Source: Candidatus Saccharimonadales bacterium (GTDB lineage: Bacteria > Patescibacteriota > Saccharimonadia > Saccharimonadales > Saccharimonadaceae). From it: 64,000 nucleotides of DNA. Positions 8,212-15,658 of this stretch are shown piece by piece. The stretch is taken from assembly GCA_035697325.1 (NCBI GenBank), contig DASSDB010000002.1, positions 217,232 to 281,231 on the forward strand. The letters are read 5' to 3'. The notes beneath the pieces were generated by a model, which made no database searches, was not told the origin of the DNA, and saw only the letters and a program-made list of their open reading frames with translations. The position numbers and the translations under genes are program-made. Position 1 is the stretch's first letter. Each line of letters opens with the position of its first letter.

Positions 8212-9426
8212 ATGATTAGGCAACTTATTCACCGACTTCTCCTACGCCGCCACTTTTGGCGCTATGCGACGTTTTCTGAGGTAGCCGAAATATATGCTTC
8301 ACGAACGCTGCGGTTGATGGCCATCAGTATGTCGATGGTCTTTATGGCGATTTTTCTGTATCAAAACGGCTATTCGGTTCAGTTTATCGCAGGATATGGA
8401 GTGTGCTTCTCTTTCTTTAAGGGAATCATTGCGCTGCCAGCTGCGAAATATACGGCACTGTTTGGTCCAAAACACGGTATATTATTGTCAAATTTGTTAT
8501 ATATACCGTCTATGGTATTGTTTGCCTCGGTGCCGCAGCTTGGTCTGCCTGCGCTTGTAGCAACAGGAATTCTTCAGGGGATTTCGTTGACTCTTTATGA
8601 TATTTGTCATCTGACCGACTTCTCTAAGGTAAAAAGCGTGGAGCATGGCGGTAAAGAAATCGCATTCATGAATATCTTTGAAAAGATAGCAACTGGTCTC
8701 AGTCCCCTTTTAGGGGGAGTTATTGCACTATTTGCGGGTCCTCAAGCGACTCTGTATGTTGCGGCCCTTCTCTTTACGATAGCTTCTATACCTCTATTTA
8801 AGACGGGCGAGCCGGTGCCGACTCACCAAAAACTAGTATTTCGTGGTTTTCCGTGGCGAACGGTTTGGAGGACGCTTGTAGCAGAAACGGCTGTGGGCTT
8901 TGACTCTGTGGCTTCAAGTACTGTATGGCTTTTGCTTGTTGCGCTGACGGTATTGGGTATTTCGGGCAATCAGGTGTATGCAGAATTAGGTGCGCTTATC
9001 TCGGTAGTATTGCTCGCTGCGCTCGCGTCATCGTATGCGTACGGTGTGCTGATTGATCGACGAAAGGGCGGAGAGTTGCTTAAAACGATGGTAGTAGTAA
9101 ATGCATTGCTCCATCTCACGAGGCCGTATGCTCAAACCCCCGTGTCGGTAGCGCTAATAAATGCAACGAACGAGGTGGCGACAACTGGATACGCAATGTC
9201 GTTTGTAAGAGGGATATTCGATACCGCAGATTTGTCAGGGCATAGAGTAACATACATTGGGCTTATTGAGATAGCGCTCAATGTTGGTATGGCCGCCGCC
9301 GCTGGTCTATTCCTCTTCTTTGTCAGCTTTTGGGAGCCGACTTTAGGGATGAAGCTGTTCTTCTTTGTGGCTGCCCCCGTGACACTTCTTATTGCAACGC
9401 CGAAGTTTCGTCTCTACCGAAAATAA
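8212..9426 (+). CDS. MFS-like transporter
   Basis: A protein of 404 residues from ATG 8212; a TTG at 8158 in frame is less likely because it would overlap the murC promoter. Eleven or twelve hydrophobic segments are visible with a basic N-terminus (RLLLRRHFWRYATF) and a short charged cytoplasmic loop near the middle. The layout fits the major facilitator superfamily. The substrate is unknown. Confidence 0.75.
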   Translation: MIRQLIHRLLLRRHFWRYATFSEVAEIYASRTLRLMAISMSMVFMAIFLYQNGYSVQFIAGYGVCFSFFKGIIALPAAKYTALFGPKHGILLSNLLYIPSMVLFASVPQLGLPALVATGILQGISLTLYDICHLTDFSKVKSVEHGGKEIAFMNIFEKIATGLSPLLGGVIALFAGPQATLYVAALLFTIASIPLFKTGEPVPTHQKLVFRGFPWRTVWRTLVAETAVGFDSVASSTVWLLLVALTVLGISGNQVYAELGALISVVLLAALASSYAYGVLIDRRKGGELLKTMVVVNALLHLTRPYAQTPVSVALINATNEVATTGYAMSFVRGIFDTADLSGHRVTYIGLIEIALNVGMAAAAGLFLFFVSFWEPTLGMKLFFFVAAPVTLLIATPKFRLYRK

Positions 9427-9471
9427 GGGGCATGCTACAATAAAGAGAGCGTCGAGGTGGGGTATTTTTAG

Positions 9472-10104
9472 GTGGCTGATAGAAAGCGAGTAAAGAAAAG
9501 TATCAAACAATTGCAGCGGGTGAAAACCTGGCAGCTTTTGATTTTGTTTATTCTTATGGCTTTTGTTACGGCCACATTCCTCCGCTTAAACAACATCGGC
9601 ATGATCCAGCGCCGTGACGCAGTGCTTGCTGCCGATAAAGATGGCAACATTGAAACGATCCAAAGCAGATTATGGGACCTCCAACGCTATTCATCGATGC
9701 ATATGAATAGCGAAACAGGGCCATTTTATCTGGAGCAGCAATACCGTCGTGATGCACAAAAAGCCGTAGACGCGGCCTCTAAAAGCGACAATAACCCGAA
9801 CGGTAACATCAATGCAAAGGCCGAGGCAGTCTGTCGCCCTCAGTATGCGGTATGGTCACCTGCCTACGTACAGTGTTTTACGGATGAGCTTGCCAAGTAC
9901 CCGCCGTCTCCCGATCCTACCGAAAACGTCAACCTCCCTAATCCCTCTTTGTATCGGCAGAATTTCATTAGCCCTTTATGGTCGCCTGATTTTGCGGGAT
10001 GGTCTGTAGTAGTATGTGTCGTTATTCTTCTTATGATTATTGCCCGGTTGATAAGCCTTGGCGTTCTTCGTCTGCTACTTAAAAAACATTACCACGGCAT
10101 TTAA
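9472..10104 (+). CDS. Two-helix membrane protein with a large external loop
   Basis: A protein of 210 residues starting with GTG. The basic N-terminus (KRVKKSIKQLQRVKTW) is followed by a helix at about 20-42, a polar region of about 120 residues with a Cys pair near 114 and 126, and a second helix at about 177-200. Both termini should be cytoplasmic. Function unknown. Confidence 0.7.
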   Translation: MADRKRVKKSIKQLQRVKTWQLLILFILMAFVTATFLRLNNIGMIQRRDAVLAADKDGNIETIQSRLWDLQRYSSMHMNSETGPFYLEQQYRRDAQKAVDAASKSDNNPNGNINAKAEAVCRPQYAVWSPAYVQCFTDELAKYPPSPDPTENVNLPNPSLYRQNFISPLWSPDFAGWSVVVCVVILLMIIARLISLGVLRLLLKKHYHGI

Positions 10105-10171
10105 ATGTTGACAGAGGCCGACAGAGGCGGTACGCTTACAGAGTAAGACGCTAAAGGAGGTATAAGAACTT

Positions 10172-10387
10172 ATGGCTTACAAACACACTAACTCTAAAGG
10201 TGTTACCTACTACCTGCACAAAACTGAAGTGACGCTTCGTGGCGGCAAAAAGCAGACAATCTACTTTTTCGCTAAGGTAGAAAAGAACGCTAAGGGTGAA
10301 CCTACAGACCTTCCAGAAGACCGCGTAGTTAAGGAAAATCCACGCAACGGCTTCCTTACCATTAGCAAGAAGAAAACAGAAGACTAG
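10172..10387 (+). CDS. Small basic protein of unknown function
   Basis: A protein of 71 residues with a strong AAAGGAGG site 9 bases before the ATG. It is rich in Lys and contains TYYLHKTEVTLRGGKKQTIYFF and the tail NGFLTISKKK, suggesting a small beta-sheet fold. It has its own promoter (TTGACA near 10106, then TACGCT) and terminator. Good translation signals suggest high expression. No family assigned. Confidence 0.75.
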   Translation: MAYKHTNSKGVTYYLHKTEVTLRGGKKQTIYFFAKVEKNAKGEPTDLPEDRVVKENPRNGFLTISKKKTED

Positions 10388-10413
10388 TACATTTCTCTAT
10401 TTATAGACAGAAT

Positions 10414-10441
10414 CCCACAACAGTTACGTTGTGGGTTTTTT
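10414..10441 (+). terminator. Intrinsic terminator
   Basis: CCCACAAC pairs with GTTGTGGG around a six-base loop and is followed by six T. It closes the small basic-protein gene. Confidence 0.9.
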
Positions 10442-10476
10442 GTGTGCGGGGGTGGTTTAGACCCCCGGCACGCGTG

Positions 10477-10827
10477 TCAGCGCAGCTCTACCTTCTTGAC
10501 CTTGAAGCAGCGATCCAGAGCACCTTGAGTCAGCAGGCCAAAATAGCCTGGGGCGATTTCGGTGGAGCTGAAGCGAAGGATGTCAGCGGTTGACTTGATG
10601 TCGTCTACTTCCATACCCTCGCGATTCGCAGCGGCAAATGCGGCCACCTCTCCTACGACATACCCTGTACCAGGGGGAGTGATCTCGAGGATCCGCACGC
10701 AGAATGACTCGCATACGGCCAGCTTCCCTCTGTCCAGGTTGAGTAGCTGAAGGTGAATGACCGTTCCGCTCTCACTAACGATGAAAAGCTCACGTCCGAT
10801 TTCCTGGCCAAGATCAATCGTGTCCAT
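10477..10827 (-). CDS. GC-rich orphan gene 1, unknown
   Basis: A protein of 116 residues from ATG 10827, preceded by GAGGAG at 6 bases; an upstream in-frame start would make an unlikely hydrophobic extension. The TATAAT-type promoter lies near 10857, so it has a leader of about 30 bases. The protein is mixed alpha/beta and acidic at the N-terminus (MDTIDLGQEIGREL). Codons are mostly C/G-ending, unlike the flanking core genes. No family was recognised. Confidence 0.7.
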   Translation of the reverse strand: MDTIDLGQEIGRELFIVSESGTVIHLQLLNLDRGKLAVCESFCVRILEITPPGTGYVVGEVAAFAAANREGMEVDDIKSTADILRFSSTEIAPGYFGLLTQGALDRCFKVKKVELR

Positions 10828-10950
10828 GGTGACTCCTCGATCGAAGGGATGATGCGAGTATAATCTTATCATAATAATGAAAAAAAGCAATGTATTGAAA
10901 CATAACCTTTTTTGATGTACAGTTAAATCAAACAAACAGGTGCCAAATTT

Positions 10951-10986
10951 ACCGGCAAATGCCTCGTGTGTTTGCCGGTTTTTTGA
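10951..10986 (+). terminator. Intrinsic terminator without an obvious upstream gene
   Basis: ACCGGCAAA pairs with TTTGCCGGT and is followed by seven T on the + strand. No + strand gene ends just before it. It may insulate the next orphan gene or end a small transcript. Confidence 0.65.
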
Positions 10987-11124
10987 AACCTGGTTCTCTT
11001 TACTCTAGAGCGACTAACGACAACGCTAAGATAAACACCTACGAAACGATCAATACATTTATTGTGCGTTCAGGGCTTTTCCTCTAAAATAAGGACGTTT
11101 TAGACCAGCACTTGAAGAGGAATC

Positions 11125-11478
11125 ATGGCTGAACAGCGGTTTGTGCCGGGTACGCCGATCGATCCGAGCGTTCCGCTTATAGTGGGTGTGTTTCATGAGG
11201 AATGGCTACGGGTGGTGTACCCCGAGATCAAGGAAGTTGCCACCAGTCAGCGGACGTGGGAGGGAAAGACATTCATCGTCTATCCCGTTCACGAATACGG
11301 CGTAACCCGCAAGCTTCTAAAAATGCTGATGGCGACGACTAACGAAGAAACGGCGGCAGCCAAAAACTATCCGCATCCGATACATGACGAGAAAGGTAGG
11401 CTTATCGCGGTCGTCGTTCACCAAGTGTCATCCATGATTTACGACGGATTGTACACGTACCGCATGCTCATGAAGTAG
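11125..11478 (+). CDS. GC-rich orphan gene 2, unknown
   Basis: A protein of 117 residues with GAGG 6 bases before the ATG; TAAAAT at about 11083-11088 is a likely -10 box, giving a leader of about 30 bases. It is a soluble alpha/beta protein with GVFHEEWLRVVYPEIKEVA and KLLKMLMATTNEETAAAK. It shares a bidirectional hairpin terminator with the convergent DUF4419 gene. Function unknown. Confidence 0.7.
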   Translation: MAEQRFVPGTPIDPSVPLIVGVFHEEWLRVVYPEIKEVATSQRTWEGKTFIVYPVHEYGVTRKLLKMLMATTNEETAAAKNYPHPIHDEKGRLIAVVVHQVSSMIYDGLYTYRMLMK

Positions 11479-11489
11479 CCTAAAACAAA

Positions 11490-11530
11490 CTTCGGTGGTG
11501 CTCCTTCTAATTGACGGAGCACCACCGAAG
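11490..11530. terminator. Long perfect-hairpin bidirectional terminator
   Basis: CTTCGGTGGTGCTCC pairs perfectly with GGAGCACCACCGAAG (15 bp, 11-base loop). It lies between orphan gene 2 (+) and the predicted hammerhead (-) and is also the last element of the minus transcript. No long T-run follows, so it may act mainly as a 3' end stabiliser. Confidence 0.75.
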
Positions 11531-11598
11531 CCGATAATCGCTTTTCGTCCTTTTGGACTCATCAGTACGAATACGCATTTGTAGAAGCAATTTGCGGC
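11530..11598 (-). ncRNA. Predicted type III hammerhead ribozyme 1
   Basis: Read on the minus strand. The core CTGATGAG is followed by stem II (GTCC, loop AAAA, GGAC) and then CGAAA. Stem III pairs 11536-11543 with 11585-11592 (8 bp, one G-U), then after a 2x2 internal loop 11530-11533 with 11595-11598. Stem I is TAC/GTA and AAT/ATT around GCGT with one mismatch. The cleavage triplet reads UUC; cleavage is predicted between 11584 and 11583. All conserved core bases are present. It lies 72 bases past the stop of the DUF4419 gene. Confidence 0.85.
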
Positions 11599-11629
11599 AG
11601 AGTGAAGTGAATTTTCGCTTCACTCTGCC
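11596..11629. repeat. 12-bp perfect hairpin directly 5' of the hammerhead
   Basis: GGCAGAGTGAAG at 11596-11607 pairs with CTTCACTCTGCC at 11618-11629. On the minus transcript it sits just before the cleavage site, so a cleaved mRNA would end 12 bases after a stable stem. Its inner arm overlaps the outer 4 bp of hammerhead stem III, so the two pairings compete. Confidence 0.8.
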
Positions 11630-11669
11630 GACCTGAGCATGCAACTCAGGATTTTCCTCTCAGATCACG

Positions 11670-12776
11670 TCACACCTCGGCGACGGCGAATCCCAGTCGG
11701 GGGACCAGGAAGCTGCCTTCGAAGCCCACGTTGGTGATGCCGGCCCCGAAAGCCATGGGGTACTTCGTGCCGAAGTAGTCCCAGGTGAACGGAACCTTGC
11801 TGACGTGCGTGGAGAACTGGTTGGTCTTGTAGCCTCCCCAGCCCTTCTTGGCGAACGACCTCCAGTCGAATTCCTTCTTGAGCTGCGGACCCTCTTTGGT
11901 CTGGATGTAGGCGAAGAACGCCGTGATCCATCCCGAGACGTGCGGTCCACCGGAACCGTCCTCGTACTTGTAAATCGAGCGCCAGAAACCCTCATTGGGT
12001 GTGGCGCCTCCGGCAGTCTCGGCGATCTGCTGCAACACGGGTAGGAGGTCACTGAAGTAGCCTGCCAGCCCGTGGAAGTCGCGTGCCAGCATCTCCGTGC
12101 GGAAGTAGAGATCGTTCCAGTCGGTCGGTTCTCCCTCCAGCTGAATGCGCGGAATACCGCACCTGGTGGACATGACGTACTCGTAGAACGGGCTCGCCGC
12201 GTCCATCAGAGCGATCAGTAGCGTGGTCTCATCCTCGATGGTGGAGGTCGAGAATCGCGGCAGGAAAAGATCGGCTGTGTAGTCGGTGATCTTCTCCCTG
12301 AGCGGATCACGGAACAGGTTGATGGCCCGTCCCCATTCTGAAGGTGCGTCGTAACGCAAGGAGTCGTCGCGGACCTCGATGGTCTGCTTGGCCTCCGGCG
12401 TGTCGGTGAACAGACGTGCATAGTCCGACGAGTTGTCCTTGATGAGCTGGGCGACCTCGTGGACGATCATGTACCACAAGACTTCCGGTCGAAGGCTCAG
12501 CGCGGTGTGTGATGCGTACGCCTGATGAATCGCTTGGATTCCCAGGCTGGCACTAGCCGAACCAAAGGCGGCTTCGTTGTAGTCGCCGAAATCGTCGGGC
12601 TGGTTGACGAAGTACGTTGTGTCGCTGCTGTTGTAGTGGAATCGTGCCGGGTTACCCAGCGCGGACTTCAAGAAGACCTCGTTGCCCGTCTGTTCGACGC
12701 GAGTTGCTTCTTGGGTGCGGTGAGAACTCCAACGATCGTAGGAGGGCTCGACGGGGGTGTCGATAACGACAGTCAC
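11670..12776 (-). CDS. DUF4419 family protein (orphan gene 3)
   Basis: A protein of 368 residues starting at GTG 12776, preceded by AAGGAG at 5 bases. It matches the DUF4419 pattern: EVLWYMIVHEVAQLI, FSTSTIEDE, STRCGIPRIQLEGEPTDW, FWRSIYKYEDGSGGP and VSGWITAFFAY. The family is known from eukaryotes and scattered bacteria and has no established activity. Codons are strongly C/G-ending. The 3' end holds, in order, a small hairpin (11632-11650), a 12-bp hairpin, a predicted hammerhead and a 15-bp hairpin. The palindrome CTGTAT-AA-ATACAG at 12793-12806 overlaps the promoter. Transfer from a high-GC bacterium is likely. Confidence 0.85.
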   Translation of the reverse strand: MTVVIDTPVEPSYDRWSSHRTQEATRVEQTGNEVFLKSALGNPARFHYNSSDTTYFVNQPDDFGDYNEAAFGSASASLGIQAIHQAYASHTALSLRPEVLWYMIVHEVAQLIKDNSSDYARLFTDTPEAKQTIEVRDDSLRYDAPSEWGRAINLFRDPLREKITDYTADLFLPRFSTSTIEDETTLLIALMDAASPFYEYVMSTRCGIPRIQLEGEPTDWNDLYFRTEMLARDFHGLAGYFSDLLPVLQQIAETAGGATPNEGFWRSIYKYEDGSGGPHVSGWITAFFAYIQTKEGPQLKKEFDWRSFAKKGWGGYKTNQFSTHVSKVPFTWDYFGTKYPMAFGAGITNVGFEGSFLVPRLGFAVAEV

Positions 12777-12883
12777 CAGAACTCCTTCACGAGAAGTACA
12801 CTGTATAAATACAGAGGTCGTTCCGAGAGGAAAGACCTGTATATTATAGAATGATTTGTAATAAAAATCAATAAATTCTAATC

Positions 12884-12959
12884 TGGTGGGGGCGGTTGGA
12901 ATCGAACCAACTACCAAGTGGTTATGAGCCGCCTGCTCTAACCGATGAGCTACGCCCCC
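12884..12959 (-). tRNA. tRNA-Met (anticodon CAT), CCA encoded
   Basis: A 76-base cloverleaf: acceptor GGGGGCG/CGCCCCC, D-arm AGCTC...GAGC, anticodon arm with CTCATAA, T-arm with GGTTCGATTCC, and encoded CCA. The 5' half resembles elongator tRNA-Met. CAT tRNAs can also be tRNA-Ile2 after lysidine modification, so Met is the likelier but not proven identity. Confidence 0.9.
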
Positions 12960-13014
12960 GCTCTAGGGCATTATAGCGTATTCTTCCCTGTTAGGCTATA
13001 ATAGTCTTAAGAAA

Positions 13015-13464
13015 ATGAAAAACATAAACATCCGCAAAACTTACTATCATCTTCGACATCGGTACTTCACGATGAATAATGTAGTGATGACAATCGCCCT
13101 CCTTGTGGGCGTGGGCTGGGCGTGGGCATCGGTAGGTGCCATGCAACGCAATTATAATTTGCAAAAAGAGGTGGATGACAAGGCGCGTCAAGCCAAGTTA
13201 CTTGAATTAGAAACACAGTCACTAGCTTTTGAGCAGAAGTATTTTAAAAGCACTGAATATCAGGAGTTGGCACTTCGTGAACGCTTAGGTCTTGCGAACC
13301 CAGGAGAAAAAGTATTAATGTTACCACCAAATACGGACGCGGCAAGAAAAGCTGATGCATCATTGGCCGCGTCTCCTCAAGTAAAAGCGAGCGATGAGCC
13401 GGTGAGTAATTATCAATTATGGATGAATTTTCTCTTTGGTGGAAATAGCAAAGAGATGAAGTAA
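13015..13464 (+). CDS. FtsL/DivIC-type septum formation initiator
   Basis: A protein of 149 residues with a basic N-terminus, one transmembrane helix at about 23-42, then a heptad-like coiled coil and the DivIC-type ending YFKSTEYQELALRERLGLANPGEKVL. Such proteins join the divisome and couple FtsZ-ring assembly to wall synthesis. The tail after residue 105 is variable. TATAAT at 12997-13002 lies 12 bases before the ATG. It is flanked by two tRNAs on the other strand and ends in its own terminator. Confidence 0.85.
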   Translation: MKNINIRKTYYHLRHRYFTMNNVVMTIALLVGVGWAWASVGAMQRNYNLQKEVDDKARQAKLLELETQSLAFEQKYFKSTEYQELALRERLGLANPGEKVLMLPPNTDAARKADASLAASPQVKASDEPVSNYQLWMNFLFGGNSKEMK

Positions 13465-13471
13465 TACGGCA

Positions 13472-13510
13472 AAGAAAAAACGACTACCGAAAGGGTAATC
13501 GTTTTTTCTT
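13472..13510 (+). terminator. Intrinsic terminator
   Basis: AAGAAAAAACGACTACC pairs with GGGTAATCGTTTTTTCTT around GAAA; the T-run is part of the stem. It closes the FtsL/DivIC-like gene and abuts the 3' end of the minus-strand tRNA. Confidence 0.85.
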
Positions 13511-13587
13511 GGTTGCGGGGAGAGGATTTGAACCTCTGACCTCGTGGTTATGAGCCACGCGAGCTGACCAGACTGCTCCACCCCGCG
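13510..13587 (-). tRNA. Initiator tRNA-fMet (anticodon CAT), CCA encoded
   Basis: A 78-base cloverleaf beginning CGCGGGGTGGAGCAG, the usual initiator 5' end, with the C1-A72 mismatch typical of fMet. The anticodon loop is CTCATAA, the T-arm contains GGTTCAAATCC, and CCA is encoded. The anticodon stem ends in TGG/CCA rather than the usual three G-C pairs. Confidence 0.92.
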
Positions 13588-13646
13588 ATACGTTCTTTAT
13601 TCTAACAGATTGAATCATTCATTGCAATGGAGTAACAGGGTAATGC

Positions 13647-13671
13647 GGGGTAGGCCAAAAAAGCCTACCCC
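13647..13671. terminator. Hairpin terminator of the zinc-ribbon gene
   Basis: GGGGTAGGC pairs with GCCTACCCC around a short A-rich loop. It lies 17 bases past the stop of the minus-strand gene at 13688. Confidence 0.75.
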
Positions 13672-13687
13672 TAGGGAAGCTACTTGC

Positions 13688-13933
13688 TCAGTAGTAATCC
13701 TCGTCGCGCTGTTGTTTGTTGTACGTCTCCGCCGACGAGACTCCATAGCTGTGAGTCACGTCGATGATGTGACGACAGTCCTTGTCCGGGCAGGTGATGA
13801 CGGTCTTGTGGTCGTCGTGGCTGTGCGGCAATCGTTCGCCTGCTCGCACGTCTCGCTTCTGGAAGCGAACTTTGGCACCACAATTGGAGCAGTTTGTTTC
13901 GAATCGCTTATCACGACCAACGATTTCGGCCAC
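13688..13933 (-). CDS. Small zinc-ribbon protein (orphan gene 4)
   Basis: A protein of 81 residues starting at GTG 13933. CSNC near residue 15 and CPDKDC near residue 48 form a four-Cys zinc ribbon; His-rich SHDDH lies between them and an acidic tail follows. Such ribbons bind nucleic acid or proteins. The leader shares AAGGAGTTCTGGTG, including the start codon, with the DUF4419 gene. TTGACG near 13989 is a plausible -35 box. Codon use is GC-rich. The partner is unknown. Confidence 0.75.
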   Translation of the reverse strand: MAEIVGRDKRFETNCSNCGAKVRFQKRDVRAGERLPHSHDDHKTVITCPDKDCRHIIDVTHSYGVSSAETYNKQQRDEDYY

Positions 13934-13998
13934 CAGAACTCCTTACTCGTAGTAGTTTCGCTCCCTACCCTATCATCGAACACAAAATGCGTCAACGA

Positions 13999-15372
13999 TC
14001 AGAGCTTTGCTGCGGCAACCCGAACAGCTTCACTCCAACTAAGAAATGCGTGCGGTGTCTCTGCCAGCTGTTGGGCGGTGAGCTGATATTTTATAGCCAA
14101 CGCTAATTCATGAATTGTCTCGGCCGAATGAGGAGCCACTACAGTTGCGCCCAGTAAGATCCCTTTTTTATCAGTGATGAGTTTTACAAATCCATCCCGA
14201 AAGTCCGATGTGTTGCTGCGGGCAATAATATTAAGGGGTGCGATAGCTTTGTTGATAGGAAGATCACGCTTAATACAGTCATCCTCAGAGAGACCCACTG
14301 AGGCAATACCCGGATAAGTGAAGGTAAGACGGGTAGTAGCCGTATAGTCTGGGCTGGTGCGAGATTTGGGGTGAAGGAGATTGTGTGCGGCAACGCGGCT
14401 TTCAAGGATTGCTGTATGTGTGTGGCTGTTGTGTCCTAGCACATCGCCTGCCGCGTAAATGTGCCGTGCCCTTGTTTGAAGGAATTCATTTGTTTCAATC
14501 CCTTTAGGGGTGTATGCGACGCTAGCATTTTCAAGACCAAGATCAACCGAGGGTACTCGGCCGGTGGCAATGAGGACATCATCAACATGGATTGTTTTTT
14601 CCACCCCACCTCGATTGTAAGTGATTTTTTTGCCAATACCATCTTTTACGATGACAAGCGTTCGAGTTTGCGTGAGGGAAGTAATGCCTTTTTGTTCTTT
14701 TAGAATCCGCTCCATGAGGATGCCAACTTCTTCATCTTCTTGAGGAAGAATGCGACTGGCGATCTCAGCCAAATATACCTTGGTGCCAAACGTTGCCATC
14801 AATTGGGCAATCTCAACGCCGATTGTTCCGGCGCCAATAATGTAGAGACTTTTTGGTGGCCGCATAACTTCGAGGATCGTTCGTGGGGTGAGGTAAGAAA
14901 CGTTTGCAAGGCCTTGGATGTTTGGTGGGATCCAGCGAGAACCGGTAGCAATGAGGAATTGATCTGCGGTGAGATGACGTCGGTTAACAGTGATTTCATT
15001 TGGGGTAAGGAAGTGAGCCGAGCCTTGAAAAGTATCGATACCTTCGTTCTCGTAGTAACGCCGATTACCACCGGCTCCGGTTCGTTTTACGGCGAGATCC
15101 TTCCAGGCGCGAAGCGAAGGGTAATTATAGCCAAGAGTATTTGAGCGTAAACCAAACCGAGCCCCGTGCCGGGCTTCGTCGTATAAATGGGCAACATGAA
15201 GCAGTGCTTTGGTTGGAACATCGCTCCAGTTAGGGGAGTCGCCGCCAAATGTATCGGCTTCGATAATGGCAACCCGCTTCCCTTCACGGGCGGCAATCGT
15301 AGCGGCAGCACTTCCGCCGGCACCGCTGCCGATAACGATAAGATCATAATCAAAGGTGGTTTTTTTCGCCAT
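13999..15372 (-). CDS. FAD/NAD(P)-dependent oxidoreductase, lipoamide-dehydrogenase-like, without redox disulfide
   Basis: A protein of 457 residues. The FAD fold VIGSGAGGSAAATIAA is at the N-terminus, a second dinucleotide fold YIIGAGTIGVEIAQLMA is at about 172-188, and IYAAGDV binds FAD. The dimerisation domain follows. The active-site segment, normally GGTCLNVGCIP, reads GGDSPNWSDVP, so both Cys are missing, and the C-terminal His-Pro dyad is also absent (HAFLSWSEA). It cannot use the normal disulfide mechanism. It is last in an operon after an ATP-cone gene and a membrane gene. NAD(P)H oxidase or quinone reductase activity is possible. Confidence 0.85.
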   Translation of the reverse strand: MAKKTTFDYDLIVIGSGAGGSAAATIAAREGKRVAIIEADTFGGDSPNWSDVPTKALLHVAHLYDEARHGARFGLRSNTLGYNYPSLRAWKDLAVKRTGAGGNRRYYENEGIDTFQGSAHFLTPNEITVNRRHLTADQFLIATGSRWIPPNIQGLANVSYLTPRTILEVMRPPKSLYIIGAGTIGVEIAQLMATFGTKVYLAEIASRILPQEDEEVGILMERILKEQKGITSLTQTRTLVIVKDGIGKKITYNRGGVEKTIHVDDVLIATGRVPSVDLGLENASVAYTPKGIETNEFLQTRARHIYAAGDVLGHNSHTHTAILESRVAAHNLLHPKSRTSPDYTATTRLTFTYPGIASVGLSEDDCIKRDLPINKAIAPLNIIARSNTSDFRDGFVKLITDKKGILLGATVVAPHSAETIHELALAIKYQLTAQQLAETPHAFLSWSEAVRVAAAKL

Positions 15373-15382
15373 TACTTTCTCC

Positions 15383-15658
15383 TTAGAGCACTAATTGGTG
15401 GTGTTTATACAGATATGCGGCCTCTGGATGAAGAACGGCGAGTGCTTCACTGGCTTTACGGCGGACATCTTCACTGGTGACTTCCGGTTTTTGATTGAGC
15501 CAAGAGGTAACTTGCTCGCAGACACGGTTGGCAATACTTTCAGCCTCACCCTCGGGGCTACGAACGCTCAGGCATGCGGCAACAACACTGGCATGGAGCT
15601 TGCTGCGTTGGAATTGCTCGCTTTCTCGCTTGCCACTCCGTTTGATAATATCGGCCAT
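15383..15658 (-). CDS. Stand-alone ATP-cone domain protein
   Basis: A protein of 91 residues that is almost only an ATP-cone: IIKRSGKRESEQFQRSKLHASV at the start and RRKASEALAVLHPEAAYLYKHH at the end. ATP-cones sense ATP/dATP in ribonucleotide reductases and NrdR, but neither neighbour is such a protein. It lies between a membrane gene and an FAD oxidoreductase in one operon with gaps of 10 bases or fewer, so it may regulate or bind one of them. Confidence 0.8.
   Translation of the reverse strand: MADIIKRSGKRESEQFQRSKLHASVVAACLSVRSPEGEAESIANRVCEQVTSWLNQKPEVTSEDVRRKASEALAVLHPEAAYLYKHHQLVL

Noticed and set aside
12793-12806. LexA/SOS box upstream of the DUF4419 gene (CTGTAT-AA-ATACAG).
   Set aside because: The arms fit CTGT/ACAG, but the spacing is 6 rather than 8 bases and no lexA gene is in view. 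It is kept only as a palindrome.
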